64,000 nucleotides of DNA from assembly GCF_018449525.1 (NCBI RefSeq), contig NZ_JAAVUS010000002.1:558001-622000 (forward strand), read 5' to 3'. Below the pieces are notes generated by a model. It was not told the origin of the DNA. It ran no database searches and saw nothing but the letters and a program-made list of their open reading frames with translations. This document shows positions 53,478-62,273 of the stretch, piece by piece (positions within the stretch are counted from its first letter, which is position 1; every line of letters starts with the position of its first letter). The translations under genes and the position numbers were made by a program. Source of the DNA: Bradyrhizobium sp. dw_78 (GTDB lineage Bacteria > Pseudomonadota > Alphaproteobacteria > Rhizobiales > Xanthobacteraceae).

Positions 53478-54458
53478 TTACTTGTAGGTCCGCCGATACA
53501 TCTCCCGAAGATGGCCCTCGACCGTGGTGCGTGGATATTTCGGGACGTCACCGTCCTCCAGGCAGGACGGCAGGCACTCGACCTCCTGATCGGGATTGCC
53601 GGAAAAGAAGAACGGGACGGAATAACGCTCACGGCCGGAAGCGTTGACGACCCGATGCACGGTCGAGCGAAACCGATCATTGGTCCAGCGCGCGATCATG
53701 TCGCCGAGATTGACGACAAAGGTACCTGGAATTGGTGTGGCATGAATCCACTGATCGCGGGTATTGCCCTGAACCTGAAGGCCACCGATTCGATCCTGCA
53801 ACAGCAGCGTCAGGCCTCCGAAATCGCTGTGGGCGCCGGCGCCCTTTTCGCCGGGAGCGGCATTTGCGGGCTGCGGAGGATAATGCAGCAAGCGCAGCGT
53901 GGCATGCGGATTGGTGCAATAGGCCGCGAAATAATCCTCGTCGAGGTCGAGCGCCAGCGCCAATCCGCCCATCAGGGTACGGCTCAGACCAAGCATGATG
54001 TTGAAATAGGCTTCGGTTACCGGCCGAAAATCCGGCATGGCGGCCGGCCACTGGTTGGGGCCGTGATTGAAGCGCCGCGCCACCACCCGGGGATCGTCAA
54101 GCGGCAGCTCAGGCCCGATGTAAAAACTTTCCTTGAGATCCGGCGGCGCGCCCGCTTCCAGCGTCTGCGCCCGCAGCGGCTCGTAGCCGCGCTGGCAGAA
54201 GGAAAGACTTTTATCGACAGCCTGCTTTGCGGCTACGGGTCGATCGAAGAAGCGCCTTGTCTGGTCAAAAAGCGCATCGATCAAGTCCACAGGCACGCCG
54301 TGGTTCGCGATGTAAAAGAATCCGTTGTCGAGACAAGCCGCCCGAAGACGCTGGCCGACCGCTTTCCGGTCGCTCGGCGCGCTGGATGAAAGGCCACCGA
54401 TGTCGATGATCGGCAGAGCGGCCTTCGAGACATGAATAGCCTCAAGCGTGGATGTCAT
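53478..54458 (-). CDS. 2-oxoglutarate/Fe(II) oxygenase, isopenicillin N synthase family
   Basis: 326 residues. N-terminal DIOX domain (LPIIDIGGL; NGFFYIANHGVP), then the jelly-roll with iron ligands His210, Asp212 (AHSDFG) and His268 (STVHRV). Arg278 and Ser280 (RYS) are placed to bind 2-oxoglutarate. Family members hydroxylate, demethylate or open rings of small molecules. I chose the ATG at 54458 (gggagagg upstream); a TTG at 54473 would add five residues. It follows the transporter genes on the same strand, with a 150-base gap, and probably begins the breakdown of the imported compound. Confidence 0.87.
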   Translation of the reverse strand: MTSTLEAIHVSKAALPIIDIGGLSSSAPSDRKAVGQRLRAACLDNGFFYIANHGVPVDLIDALFDQTRRFFDRPVAAKQAVDKSLSFCQRGYEPLRAQTLEAGAPPDLKESFYIGPELPLDDPRVVARRFNHGPNQWPAAMPDFRPVTEAYFNIMLGLSRTLMGGLALALDLDEDYFAAYCTNPHATLRLLHYPPQPANAAPGEKGAGAHSDFGGLTLLLQDRIGGLQVQGNTRDQWIHATPIPGTFVVNLGDMIARWTNDRFRSTVHRVVNASGRERYSVPFFFSGNPDQEVECLPSCLEDGDVPKYPRTTVEGHLREMYRRTYK

Positions 54459-54608
54459 GGCGGCCTCTCCCAAAGGACGAAACCACGGCGGGGAAACTTC
54501 CTGTCATCGATCATCCTGTCAAACGATGCGCCGGCATCTCGTCACCGAGACGCCGGCACAATTCAGGATTCCGAGGCGAGCCTGGAGGCGGCACACCTCG
54601 GATACGGC

Positions 54609-55700
54609 TCACTTGGGAACGCTGCCTTCGACGCCCTCGACATACCAGTTGAGCGAGTTGAAGGTGGCGTCCGACATCGCCGCATTGGCGGCAACCATTT
54701 CCTTGCCGGTGCTGTCCTTGATCGGCCCGGCGAAGGGGTTCAGCGTACCGGCGACGATCGCGGCTTTCTTGTCCTCGAAAATCTTCACGGCGGCCGGCGG
54801 AATATCAGGATTGAGCGGCGCCATCACCACCATTCCTTCCTTGATGCCCCAACGCGTGTGCCGGTTGCCGGTCCAGCTGCCGTCCAGGACCTTCTTGGTT
54901 TCGGCGATGTAATAGCCGCTCCAGTCCTCGGTCGAACCGGTGAGCTGCGCCTTCTTGCCGAAGCTCGACATGTCGGCATCGATGCTGAAGGCGTAGGTGC
55001 CCTTCTCCTGCGCCGCCTGAATCGAGGCCGGCGAATCCGTGTTCTGGGCAACGGCGTCGGCCCCCTGCGCGATGAGGGTATCCGCCGCCTGACGCTCCTT
55101 GCCCGGATCGTACCAGGTATTGACCCAGATCGGCTTCATCTTGACCTTGGGATTGACCGAAAGCGCGCCAAGGGTCATCGAGTCGACGTTGCGCATCACG
55201 CTCGGGATCGGGAAAGATCCGATGAAGCCAAGCGTATTGCTCTTCGTCATCTGGCCCGCGACGACGCCGATCAGATAAAAACCTTCCTCGAAGCGAGGCT
55301 CGTAAACCGAGATGTTGGGCGCGGTCTTGAAGCCGTTGACGTGTTCGAATTTGACGTCGGGAAACAGCTTCGCGACCTTCTGAAGCGACTCCATATAGCC
55401 GAACGATGTCGCGAAGATCAGCTTGTTGCCATCGGCGGCAAGCTGGCGAAACACGCGCTCGGAATCGGCCGTCTCGGGCACGTTCTCGACATAGGTGGTC
55501 TTGATCGCGGAACCGAGCGCCGCTTCGAGTTTTTTCCGGGCCATGTCGTGCTGTTGGGTCCAGCCGCCGTCGCCGACCGGGCCGAGATAGACGAAAGCGA
55601 CCTTGAGCGGCTCGGCGGCGAACGCCGCCACCGACGTTGTCGCCATGAGACCCGCCGCAAGACACAAGCGGATCGTTTTCCAAATCTTACTTGACTGCAT
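54609..55700 (-). CDS. BMP-family ABC transporter substrate-binding protein
   Basis: 363 residues with signal peptide (IRLCLAAGLMATTSVAAFA). The fold is of the basic membrane protein/PnrA type (LKVAFVYLGPVGDGGWTQQH; ISVYEPRFEEGFYLIGVVAG). BMP-type binding proteins in such transporters take up purine and related nucleosides or heterocycles. It is the fourth gene of the transporter operon. Cargo is unproven, but the 8-oxoguanine-deaminase-type enzyme gene nearby supports a purine-like compound. Confidence 0.88.
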   Translation of the reverse strand: MQSSKIWKTIRLCLAAGLMATTSVAAFAAEPLKVAFVYLGPVGDGGWTQQHDMARKKLEAALGSAIKTTYVENVPETADSERVFRQLAADGNKLIFATSFGYMESLQKVAKLFPDVKFEHVNGFKTAPNISVYEPRFEEGFYLIGVVAGQMTKSNTLGFIGSFPIPSVMRNVDSMTLGALSVNPKVKMKPIWVNTWYDPGKERQAADTLIAQGADAVAQNTDSPASIQAAQEKGTYAFSIDADMSSFGKKAQLTGSTEDWSGYYIAETKKVLDGSWTGNRHTRWGIKEGMVVMAPLNPDIPPAAVKIFEDKKAAIVAGTLNPFAGPIKDSTGKEMVAANAAMSDATFNSLNWYVEGVEGSVPK

Positions 55701-55760
55701 CGTTCTTCCTTCTGGTTGGAGCTGAAAGTGAGTGTCGAGTCCCGACTGCGGACGCCGTTC

Positions 55761-56681
55761 TCAGGCGGCTGAATGAAAGCTGTGCCCGAGCGAGGCCGGC
55801 TGGTTCAGCAAAATCGTTTTGGGATCGCGACAGATGATGACGAGAACGACGACGGTGGCCGCATAGGGCAACATCGACAGAAACTCGGTTGGAATCGGCA
55901 AACCAAATCCTTGCGCGAAAAGTTGAAACTGGGTGACGCCGCCGAACAGATAGGCGCCGATGACGACACGCGCCGGCTTCCACGTGCCGAAGACGACGAG
56001 CGCGAGCGCAATCCAGCCCTTGCCGGCCGACATGCCCTCGACCCACATCGGCGTCTGCACCAGCGAAAGATAGGCACCCGCGATGCCCGCGGTCGCGCCG
56101 CCGAACATCACCGCCAGGTAACGGGTGGTCAGAACCGGTTTGCCGATGGCGTGGGCGACGCCCGGCGATTCCCCGATCGCCCGCAATGTCAGGCCCGCAC
56201 GGGACTTGGTCAGGAACCATTGCACGCCGATGAAAAGCGCGACCGAAAGATAGACCATGATGTCGTAGTGGAACAAAAGATCGCCAATCACGGGGATGGC
56301 GGTCAGTCCGGGAATCGTAATCGGCGCCAGACGCGCTACCGGCAGCCCGGCCAGATTATGCCCGACAAAGGCCGACAGGCCGATCCCGAACAGGGTCAGC
56401 GCGAGACCAGTCGCCACCTGATTGGTTTGCAGGTTGAGCGTCAGAAAACCGAAAATCAGCGACAACGCGACACCGGCCGCAGCCGCCGCCAGGAAACCGA
56501 CGGCATCGCTTCCGCTGCTACGGGTCGCGGCAAAGCCGGCCACCGCGCCGATCAGCATCATGCCTTCAATGCCGAGATTGAGGACCCCCGATCTTTCGAC
56601 AACGGTTTCGCCCAGCGCGGCGTAAATCAGCGGCGTGGCCGCCAGCACGGTGCTGGCAATCATCGGGATGAGAGGATTCAT
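55761..56681 (-). CDS. Nucleoside-type ABC transporter permease (NupQ/YufQ-like)
   Basis: 306 residues with about eight to nine membrane segments. Typical features are GETVVERSGVLNLGIEGMML near the N-terminus and LTLRAIGESPGVAHAIGKPV in the cytoplasmic loop, of the BPD_transp_2 type. It begins 4 bases inside the end of the first permease gene (ATGA overlap), so both permeases are made together. Confidence 0.9.
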   Translation of the reverse strand: MNPLIPMIASTVLAATPLIYAALGETVVERSGVLNLGIEGMMLIGAVAGFAATRSSGSDAVGFLAAAAAGVALSLIFGFLTLNLQTNQVATGLALTLFGIGLSAFVGHNLAGLPVARLAPITIPGLTAIPVIGDLLFHYDIMVYLSVALFIGVQWFLTKSRAGLTLRAIGESPGVAHAIGKPVLTTRYLAVMFGGATAGIAGAYLSLVQTPMWVEGMSAGKGWIALALVVFGTWKPARVVIGAYLFGGVTQFQLFAQGFGLPIPTEFLSMLPYAATVVVLVIICRDPKTILLNQPASLGHSFHSAA

Positions 56682-57784
56682 ACGGCGCCCTCCACGCGTA
56701 TCGCGGGCTTCGGCTCGGGGCTTTCCACCACCCCCACCCGCTTCAGCCGGAAATAGATGAACAAATCCGCAGCCAGCAAATAGAACAGCAGCAATCCCTG
56801 GAACAGTCCGGTGATAGCGGACGGCAATCCCATTCCCATCTGCGCCGCCTCGCCGCCGAGATAGAGCAACGACATCAACAACGCCCCGAACACCACGCCG
56901 ATCGGATGCAATCGCCCGATCCAGGCGACGATGATCGCGGCAAAGCCATAGCCGGGAGAAATTTCCTGTTGCAGCCGTCCGATCGGACCGGCGACCTCAC
57001 AAATGCCGGCAAGCCCGGCGGTCGCGCCGCACAGCATCAGCGCGATCCAGATGTTGCGCTTCTCCGAAAAGCCGGCATAGGCCGCGGCAGCGGGCGCCAG
57101 CCCCGCGACCTGCATCCTAAAACCGGCGAAGGTCTTCTCCGAGAAAACCCAGGCGATCAGCGCCAGTCCCACGGCATAAACGATGCCCCAGGTCACGCGC
57201 GTTCCGTTGATCAGAACAGACATGGTTTCGGCATCGCCGAACCCTTGCGATTGCGGATAATTCTGTCCCTGCGGATCGCGCCACGGTCCATGCACCAGCC
57301 AGGACAGCATGAGCTGGGCGATATAGACCAGCATCAGCGTGACGAGAATTTCGTTGGTGTTGAAGCGGGTTCGGAGGAAAGCCGGAATCGCGGCCCACGC
57401 CATCCCGCCAAGGATACCCGCCAGCAACATCAACGGCATCGCAAAGCTGGAATCGCTGTCGCCGAACCAGAGCGCGACGCCGCCGCCGGCGATCGCGCCC
57501 ATGGTCAGTTGTCCCTCAGCGCCGATGTTCCAGACATTGGCCCGAAAGCCCAGCGCAAGCCCCAATCCGCAGAGCAATAATGGCGTCGTCTTCAGGAGCA
57601 GTTCGCCGATGCCGTAGGTGCTCGACAGCGGCTTGATGAAGAACAGATAGAATGCTTCCAGCGGATCCTTGCCCAGCGCGCTGAACAACAGGAATCCGGT
57701 TACCAGCATGCCGGCCGCCGCCAGCAGGGGCGAGGCAATACTCATCGTCGAAGATGGCGTTGCGCGCCGCTCGAGCCTAAGCAT
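56678..57784 (-). CDS. Nucleoside-type ABC transporter permease (NupP/YufP-like)
   Basis: 368 residues with about nine membrane segments (LGLALGFRANVWNIGAEGQL; SEKTFAGFRMQVAGLAPAAA). It is the larger permease of the BMP-type importer. The ATG at 57784 has ggagg upstream and overlaps the ATPase gene end by 8 bases; the longer frame to 57832 lies inside that gene. Confidence 0.9.
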   Translation of the reverse strand: MLRLERRATPSSTMSIASPLLAAAGMLVTGFLLFSALGKDPLEAFYLFFIKPLSSTYGIGELLLKTTPLLLCGLGLALGFRANVWNIGAEGQLTMGAIAGGGVALWFGDSDSSFAMPLMLLAGILGGMAWAAIPAFLRTRFNTNEILVTLMLVYIAQLMLSWLVHGPWRDPQGQNYPQSQGFGDAETMSVLINGTRVTWGIVYAVGLALIAWVFSEKTFAGFRMQVAGLAPAAAAYAGFSEKRNIWIALMLCGATAGLAGICEVAGPIGRLQQEISPGYGFAAIIVAWIGRLHPIGVVFGALLMSLLYLGGEAAQMGMGLPSAITGLFQGLLLFYLLAADLFIYFRLKRVGVVESPEPKPAIRVEGAV

Positions 57785-59351
57785 GGGCAGCCTCCAGATA
57801 CGAAGCCGCAGGCGTCGAGGCGTCGTTTTCACCTTCGCCGAACTTGCCGCTCATCCATGTCCCAATCTGCTCGATCGACGTCTCCGCCGGCTTGACCGAA
57901 GGGGAAAGACGTCCGGCGGCCAAAACGCAGAGCCGATCGCTGATCATGAAAAGCTCATCGAGCTCTTCCGATATCACCAGCAGCGCCACGCCCTGGTCGC
58001 GCAGGTCGATCAGCGCCTGCCGGATCAGCTGGGCCGCACCGACATCCACGCCCCATGTCGGCTGAGCCACGATCATCATTTTCGGCTGCAACATGGTCTC
58101 CCGCCCGACGATGTATTTCTGGAGATTGCCGCCGGACAGGCTCGAGGCGACGGACTGCTCACCGCCGCATTTGACCTTGAAACGTTCGATGACGGTTTTG
58201 GAAAAGGTCCGCATCACGGAGGGATGGATCAGCCCGTTCAGCACCATGCCTTTTCGCGCGCCCGTGAGCAGCGCGTTGTAAGCCAGACTCATCGGCGGCA
58301 CCGCGCCGCGACCGAGACGCTCTTCGGGAACAAAGGTCAGCCCGACCGTGCGGCGCTTCGCCGGATCGAGCGCGCCGACCGGCTGCCCGAGCAGCTTGAT
58401 CATGGATCCGGTGCTCAGCCGTTCGCCCGAGAGCGCCGCCATCAATTCCTTCTGGCCGTTTCCCGAAACGCCGGCGATGCCCAGAATCTCGCCGCTCCGT
58501 ACCGTCAGGCTGATATCCTTGAGCGATGTGCCGAACGGATCCGGCGTCGGCAGCGACAGGCGCTCGACCTCGAGCCGAACTTCCTTCGGCTCGCGCGGCG
58601 TGAGATGGCATTCCGCCAGCTCGCCGCCGATCATCAACCGGGCGAGACTTTCATTGGTTTCGTTGCGGGGGATGGCGCTGCCGCTGACACGGCCGCCGCG
58701 CAATACCGTCGCGGTATCGCAGAGCGAACGAATTTCATCGAGCTTGTGGCTGATATAAAGAATGCTGCAGCCTTCCGAAGCGAGGCGACGAAGCGTCTTG
58801 AACAGGATCAAGACGGCCTGCGGCGTCAGCACGGAGGTGGGTTCGTCCATGATCAGGAGCTTGGGTTCCTGAAGCAGGCAACGCACGATCTCGACGCGCT
58901 GCCTTTCGCCGACCGACATGCTGTGAACGAGGCGATACGGGTCGATGGGAAGCCCGTATTTCTCCGACACTTCGGTAATCCGGGCCGCCAGTTGCGCCGT
59001 CGGGACATGTTCGTCCAGCGCCAGGGCGATATTTTCCCAGACCGTCAACGTCTCGAACAGGGAGAAATGCTGGAACACCATACCGATGCCCATGCGCCGC
59101 GCCTGCGAAGGCGCGGCGATGGTTTCATATTGATCGTTCCACATGATGGTCCCGGCGTCGGGCTTGGTGACGCCGTAAATGATCTTCATCAGCGTGCTTT
59201 TGCCGGCGCCATTCTCTCCCAGCACCGCATGAATTTCGCCCGGGCGGACGCTCAAGGAGATGTCGTCATTGGCGACGACGCTGGGATAACGCTTGGTAAT
59301 GCCGGTAAGCACCAACCGCGGCTTCAGATCTGCCAATCCCGAATGGTCCAT
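57777..59351 (-). CDS. Nucleoside-type ABC transporter ATP-binding protein, two ATPase domains (NupO/RbsA-like)
   Basis: 524 residues with two ABC domains. The first has Walker A GENGAGKST, signature MSVGERQRVEIVRCL and Walker B LLIMDEPT. The second is degenerate in the Walker A position (GVSGNGQKELMAAL) and signature (LSGGNLQKYIVGRE), as usual for this class. It is the first gene of the leftward operon. I chose the ATG at 59351; a TTG at 59360 would add three residues. Confidence 0.9.
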   Translation of the reverse strand: MDHSGLADLKPRLVLTGITKRYPSVVANDDISLSVRPGEIHAVLGENGAGKSTLMKIIYGVTKPDAGTIMWNDQYETIAAPSQARRMGIGMVFQHFSLFETLTVWENIALALDEHVPTAQLAARITEVSEKYGLPIDPYRLVHSMSVGERQRVEIVRCLLQEPKLLIMDEPTSVLTPQAVLILFKTLRRLASEGCSILYISHKLDEIRSLCDTATVLRGGRVSGSAIPRNETNESLARLMIGGELAECHLTPREPKEVRLEVERLSLPTPDPFGTSLKDISLTVRSGEILGIAGVSGNGQKELMAALSGERLSTGSMIKLLGQPVGALDPAKRRTVGLTFVPEERLGRGAVPPMSLAYNALLTGARKGMVLNGLIHPSVMRTFSKTVIERFKVKCGGEQSVASSLSGGNLQKYIVGRETMLQPKMMIVAQPTWGVDVGAAQLIRQALIDLRDQGVALLVISEELDELFMISDRLCVLAAGRLSPSVKPAETSIEQIGTWMSGKFGEGENDASTPAASYLEAAHA

Positions 59352-59816
59352 GTTTTCCAATCAACCGACCAAAAATAACGCAGCGGCGGTCGCCGCCTTC
59401 TGAAGCACAAGCAATCTGCGCGCCAAATGGGCGACGTCAGCTCCATTCAGGAATTAATTTCGGCGGATGGCGTCCATTGGAAGCCGGAATCCGTGACCGA
59501 CGCCCCGATTCACGGCCGGGGGAAGCTAAAAATACCTCCGGGAGCAGATCCGGCTGTTGCGATCAATTAGCAAGCCGCCGCCGTCGCGGCACCTCTCCCG
59601 GCTTTGGCGGAAAATCCGCGTCGTAATTTGCTTAGTCCGAGGCGGCTTCGCAGACGGCCCATATATAATGGCACAGCTATAAAGTATCGGGACGCAAGCA
59701 CGCATAGGCATCTCGCCCCATCATGCGCGCTTCGCCGTCGTGCCAGGGGCAGAAGCAGAACGCATCAACTGGCATCCTCCTTGCTCCGAAAATGCTTCCG
59801 GGTCTAAGGAGATGGA
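59352..59816. other. Divergent promoter region of the two operons
   Basis: 465 bases with no supported gene. It must hold the promoters of the leftward transporter operon and the rightward hydrolase operon. An A+T-rich patch gggaattaatttcgg lies near 59449-59463 and another, atatataatggcacagctat, at 59660-59679. No regulator gene is adjacent and no clear dyad was found. Confidence 0.5.
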
Positions 59817-60677
59817 ATGCCTTACGTTCAGGCGCCTGACGGCGTTAAGCTATATTACGAAGAAATCGGGACCGGCAGCGCGGTCGTTTTCGTCCACGAA
59901 TTCGCTGGCGACTACCGCACCTGGGAGCCGCAACTGCGGTTTTTCGCGCGCTCGCATCGATGCATCACGTTCAGCCAGCGCGGCTATCCGCCGTCGGACA
60001 TACCGGAGGATCCCGCGCGTTACAGCCAGGACATCGCGCGCGACGACATCGCCGCTGTTCTCGACGGATTGGGGATCGAAAAGGCGCATATCGTCGGTCA
60101 CTCGATGGGCGGCTACACCGCGCTGCATTTCGGCATCCATTCGCCGCAACGCTGCATCTCGGTGGTGGCCGCCGGATGCGGCTGGGGTTCGCTTCCGGAT
60201 GCTGAACGCGCCGCGGCCATGAAGCAGCACGCCGCCGAGACCGGCAAGATGTTCGCCGAAGAAGGTATCGAACAGGCGGCGGCAAAATACGCCGACGCGC
60301 CGATGCGCCAGGCGCACAAGAACAAAGACCCGCGCGGCTGGTCCGAATTCGCGCGCATGCTGAGCGAGCATTCCGCCCTGGGCCACTCGCTCACCATGTT
60401 CGGCGTACAGCTCAAGCGGCCGACGCTGGGTGAAATGGAAGCCGACCTGAAGCGCTTCACACCGCCTTTGCTCGTGATCGTCGGTGACGAGGACGAGCCC
60501 TGCCTTGAAGGCAGTTTCTTTCTGAAACGCACGGCGCCGACGGCTGCTCTTCTGGTCATCCCGCGCACCGGCCACAACGTCACCAGCGAAGAGCCCGCCG
60601 TGTTCAACGCCGCGCTATCCGAGCTGTTTTTCGCTGCGGAATCAGGCCGTTGGCTCGCGCACAAGAAACCCTCCTAG
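59817..60677 (+). CDS. Alpha/beta fold hydrolase
   Basis: 286 residues. Start MPYVQAPDGVKLYYEEIGTG is the usual entry, with VVFVHEFAGDYRTWEPQL replacing the more common HGxxG oxyanion loop (HEFAG). Nucleophile Ser is in VGHSMGGYTAL, acid in IVGDEDEPC and His in IPRTGHNVT. Ribosome site aaggag precedes the ATG. First gene of the rightward operon, 13 bases before the deaminase gene. It could be an amidase-like or enol-lactone-type hydrolase; substrate unknown. Confidence 0.87.
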   Translation: MPYVQAPDGVKLYYEEIGTGSAVVFVHEFAGDYRTWEPQLRFFARSHRCITFSQRGYPPSDIPEDPARYSQDIARDDIAAVLDGLGIEKAHIVGHSMGGYTALHFGIHSPQRCISVVAAGCGWGSLPDAERAAAMKQHAAETGKMFAEEGIEQAAAKYADAPMRQAHKNKDPRGWSEFARMLSEHSALGHSLTMFGVQLKRPTLGEMEADLKRFTPPLLVIVGDEDEPCLEGSFFLKRTAPTAALLVIPRTGHNVTSEEPAVFNAALSELFFAAESGRWLAHKKPS

Positions 60678-60690
60678 CAGAGCCGGCGCC

Positions 60691-62031
60691 ATGAAAACCT
60701 GGATTCGCGATCCGATCGCCATGCTGGCGGAAGGCGGCAAGCGCGGGCTTGTCGTCGAAGACGGCAGGATCATCGAGCTTGTCGGACAGGATGGCCCGGC
60801 GACGCCTTGCGACGAGATATTCGATGCGCGGCGGCACGTCATCATCCCCGGCCTCGTCAACGCGCATCACCATTTTTTCCAGACGCTGACGCGCGCCCAT
60901 CCGGACGCCATCAACAAGAACCTGTTTCCGTGGCTGAAGCAGCTTTATCCGATCTGGGGCGCGCATCTCGATCGCGACAGTTTCCGTCTCGCGGTGCGCG
61001 TTGCCTTGACCGAACTGTTGATCTCCGGCTGCACCACCGCCTCGGATCATCTGTTTGTCTTTCCGGACGACATGGCCGACGCCGTCGATATCGAGGCCGA
61101 GGAAACTTCGAAATTGGGAATGCGCATCACGCTGACACGGGGCGCAATCAATCTCGGTTTCGCGGACGGCGGCATCGCCGACGAACGATTGATGCAGGAC
61201 TACGACACGGTCCTTGCGGACTGCGAACGGGTGCTGGCCAGATATCACGACCCGAGCGAGGGCTCGTTCCGCTGCGTCGCCCTGGCGCCATGCGCTCCCT
61301 TCAACGTCACCAAGCAGCTCATGATCGATACGGCCGATCTCGCCGCGCGGCACGATTGCCTTCTTCACACCCATCTCGGAGAAACCCGCGACGAGGACGA
61401 TTATTGTCTGCATCACTTTGGCTGCCGGCCGCTCGACTATCTCGAAGAAGTGGGCTGGTTGAACGAACGGGTCTGGCTGGCGCACGGCATCCACTTCAAC
61501 GATGCGGAGATCGCACGCCTCGGCAAGCACCGGATGGGCGTTTGCCACTGTCCGACCTCGAACATGGTGCTGTCGTCAGGCGTCTGCCGGACCAAAACGT
61601 TGGAGGCCGCCGGCGTGACGGTCGGCCTCGGCGTCGATGGCTCCGCCTCGAACGACAGTTCGAACCTGATGGAAGCGGTCCGCCACGCCTTTCTGCTGGG
61701 ACGTCTGGCTTACGACGCGTCCTCGGTCACCCATCTGGATGCCCTCCGCTGGGCCACGGAAGGATCCGCCAAATGTCTCGGACGCCGCGATATCGGCAAA
61801 ATAGAAGTCGGACGCCAGGCGGACCTCGCCTGCTTCACCTTGGACGAATTGAGGTTTTCCGGATCCGGTGATCCGATCGCAGCGCTCGTGCTGTGCGGCG
61901 CGCATCGGGCTGACCGGGTGATGATCGGCGGCCATTGGCGCGTGACCGACGGCGTACCGGTCGGTATGGATATGGCGCGGCTGCGCTTCGAGCATGGCCA
62001 GGCCGCCTCCGCGTTCCTGACGGGTATTTAG
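60691..62031 (+). CDS. 8-oxoguanine deaminase-type amidohydrolase
   Basis: 446 residues of the metal-dependent amidohydrolase superfamily. Metal and catalytic residues: His59 and His61 (NAHHHFFQTL), His in HTHLGETRDED, His in LAHGIHF, and Asp in GVDGSASND. NAHHHFFQTLTR with LFPWLKQLYPIW is typical of 8-oxoguanine deaminase, which turns 8-oxoguanine into uric acid; s-triazine hydrolases (TrzN/AtzB relatives) are near in sequence, so another aminoheterocycle is possible. It supports a purine or N-heterocycle role for this operon and the divergent BMP transporter. Confidence 0.88.
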   Translation: MKTWIRDPIAMLAEGGKRGLVVEDGRIIELVGQDGPATPCDEIFDARRHVIIPGLVNAHHHFFQTLTRAHPDAINKNLFPWLKQLYPIWGAHLDRDSFRLAVRVALTELLISGCTTASDHLFVFPDDMADAVDIEAEETSKLGMRITLTRGAINLGFADGGIADERLMQDYDTVLADCERVLARYHDPSEGSFRCVALAPCAPFNVTKQLMIDTADLAARHDCLLHTHLGETRDEDDYCLHHFGCRPLDYLEEVGWLNERVWLAHGIHFNDAEIARLGKHRMGVCHCPTSNMVLSSGVCRTKTLEAAGVTVGLGVDGSASNDSSNLMEAVRHAFLLGRLAYDASSVTHLDALRWATEGSAKCLGRRDIGKIEVGRQADLACFTLDELRFSGSGDPIAALVLCGAHRADRVMIGGHWRVTDGVPVGMDMARLRFEHGQAASAFLTGI

Positions 62032-62273
62032 CTCGACGAAATCTCCAGGAGCCACCGCCACGCGGCGTGGAATTGCATAAGTTTCAAATCCATTTGCTCA
62101 ATTGCTAATCACGTTGCATGCAACACACGAAAAAACCTACCAATATCGACACGACTGCTGCCCAATCGATCAGCTTGACCGGGTTTCGCCCCCGATCCTA
62201 ATGTCGTCCTTAATTCCGGCTGCAATGGGTAAATGCCTGGCGTCGGATTCCAGCACGCTTTGCGGAGTCCTCC

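Noticed and set aside
57669..59378. Long open frame on the plus strand opposite the double ABC ATPase gene
   Set aside because: The minus-strand ATPase has clear Walker and signature motifs; the plus frame has none.
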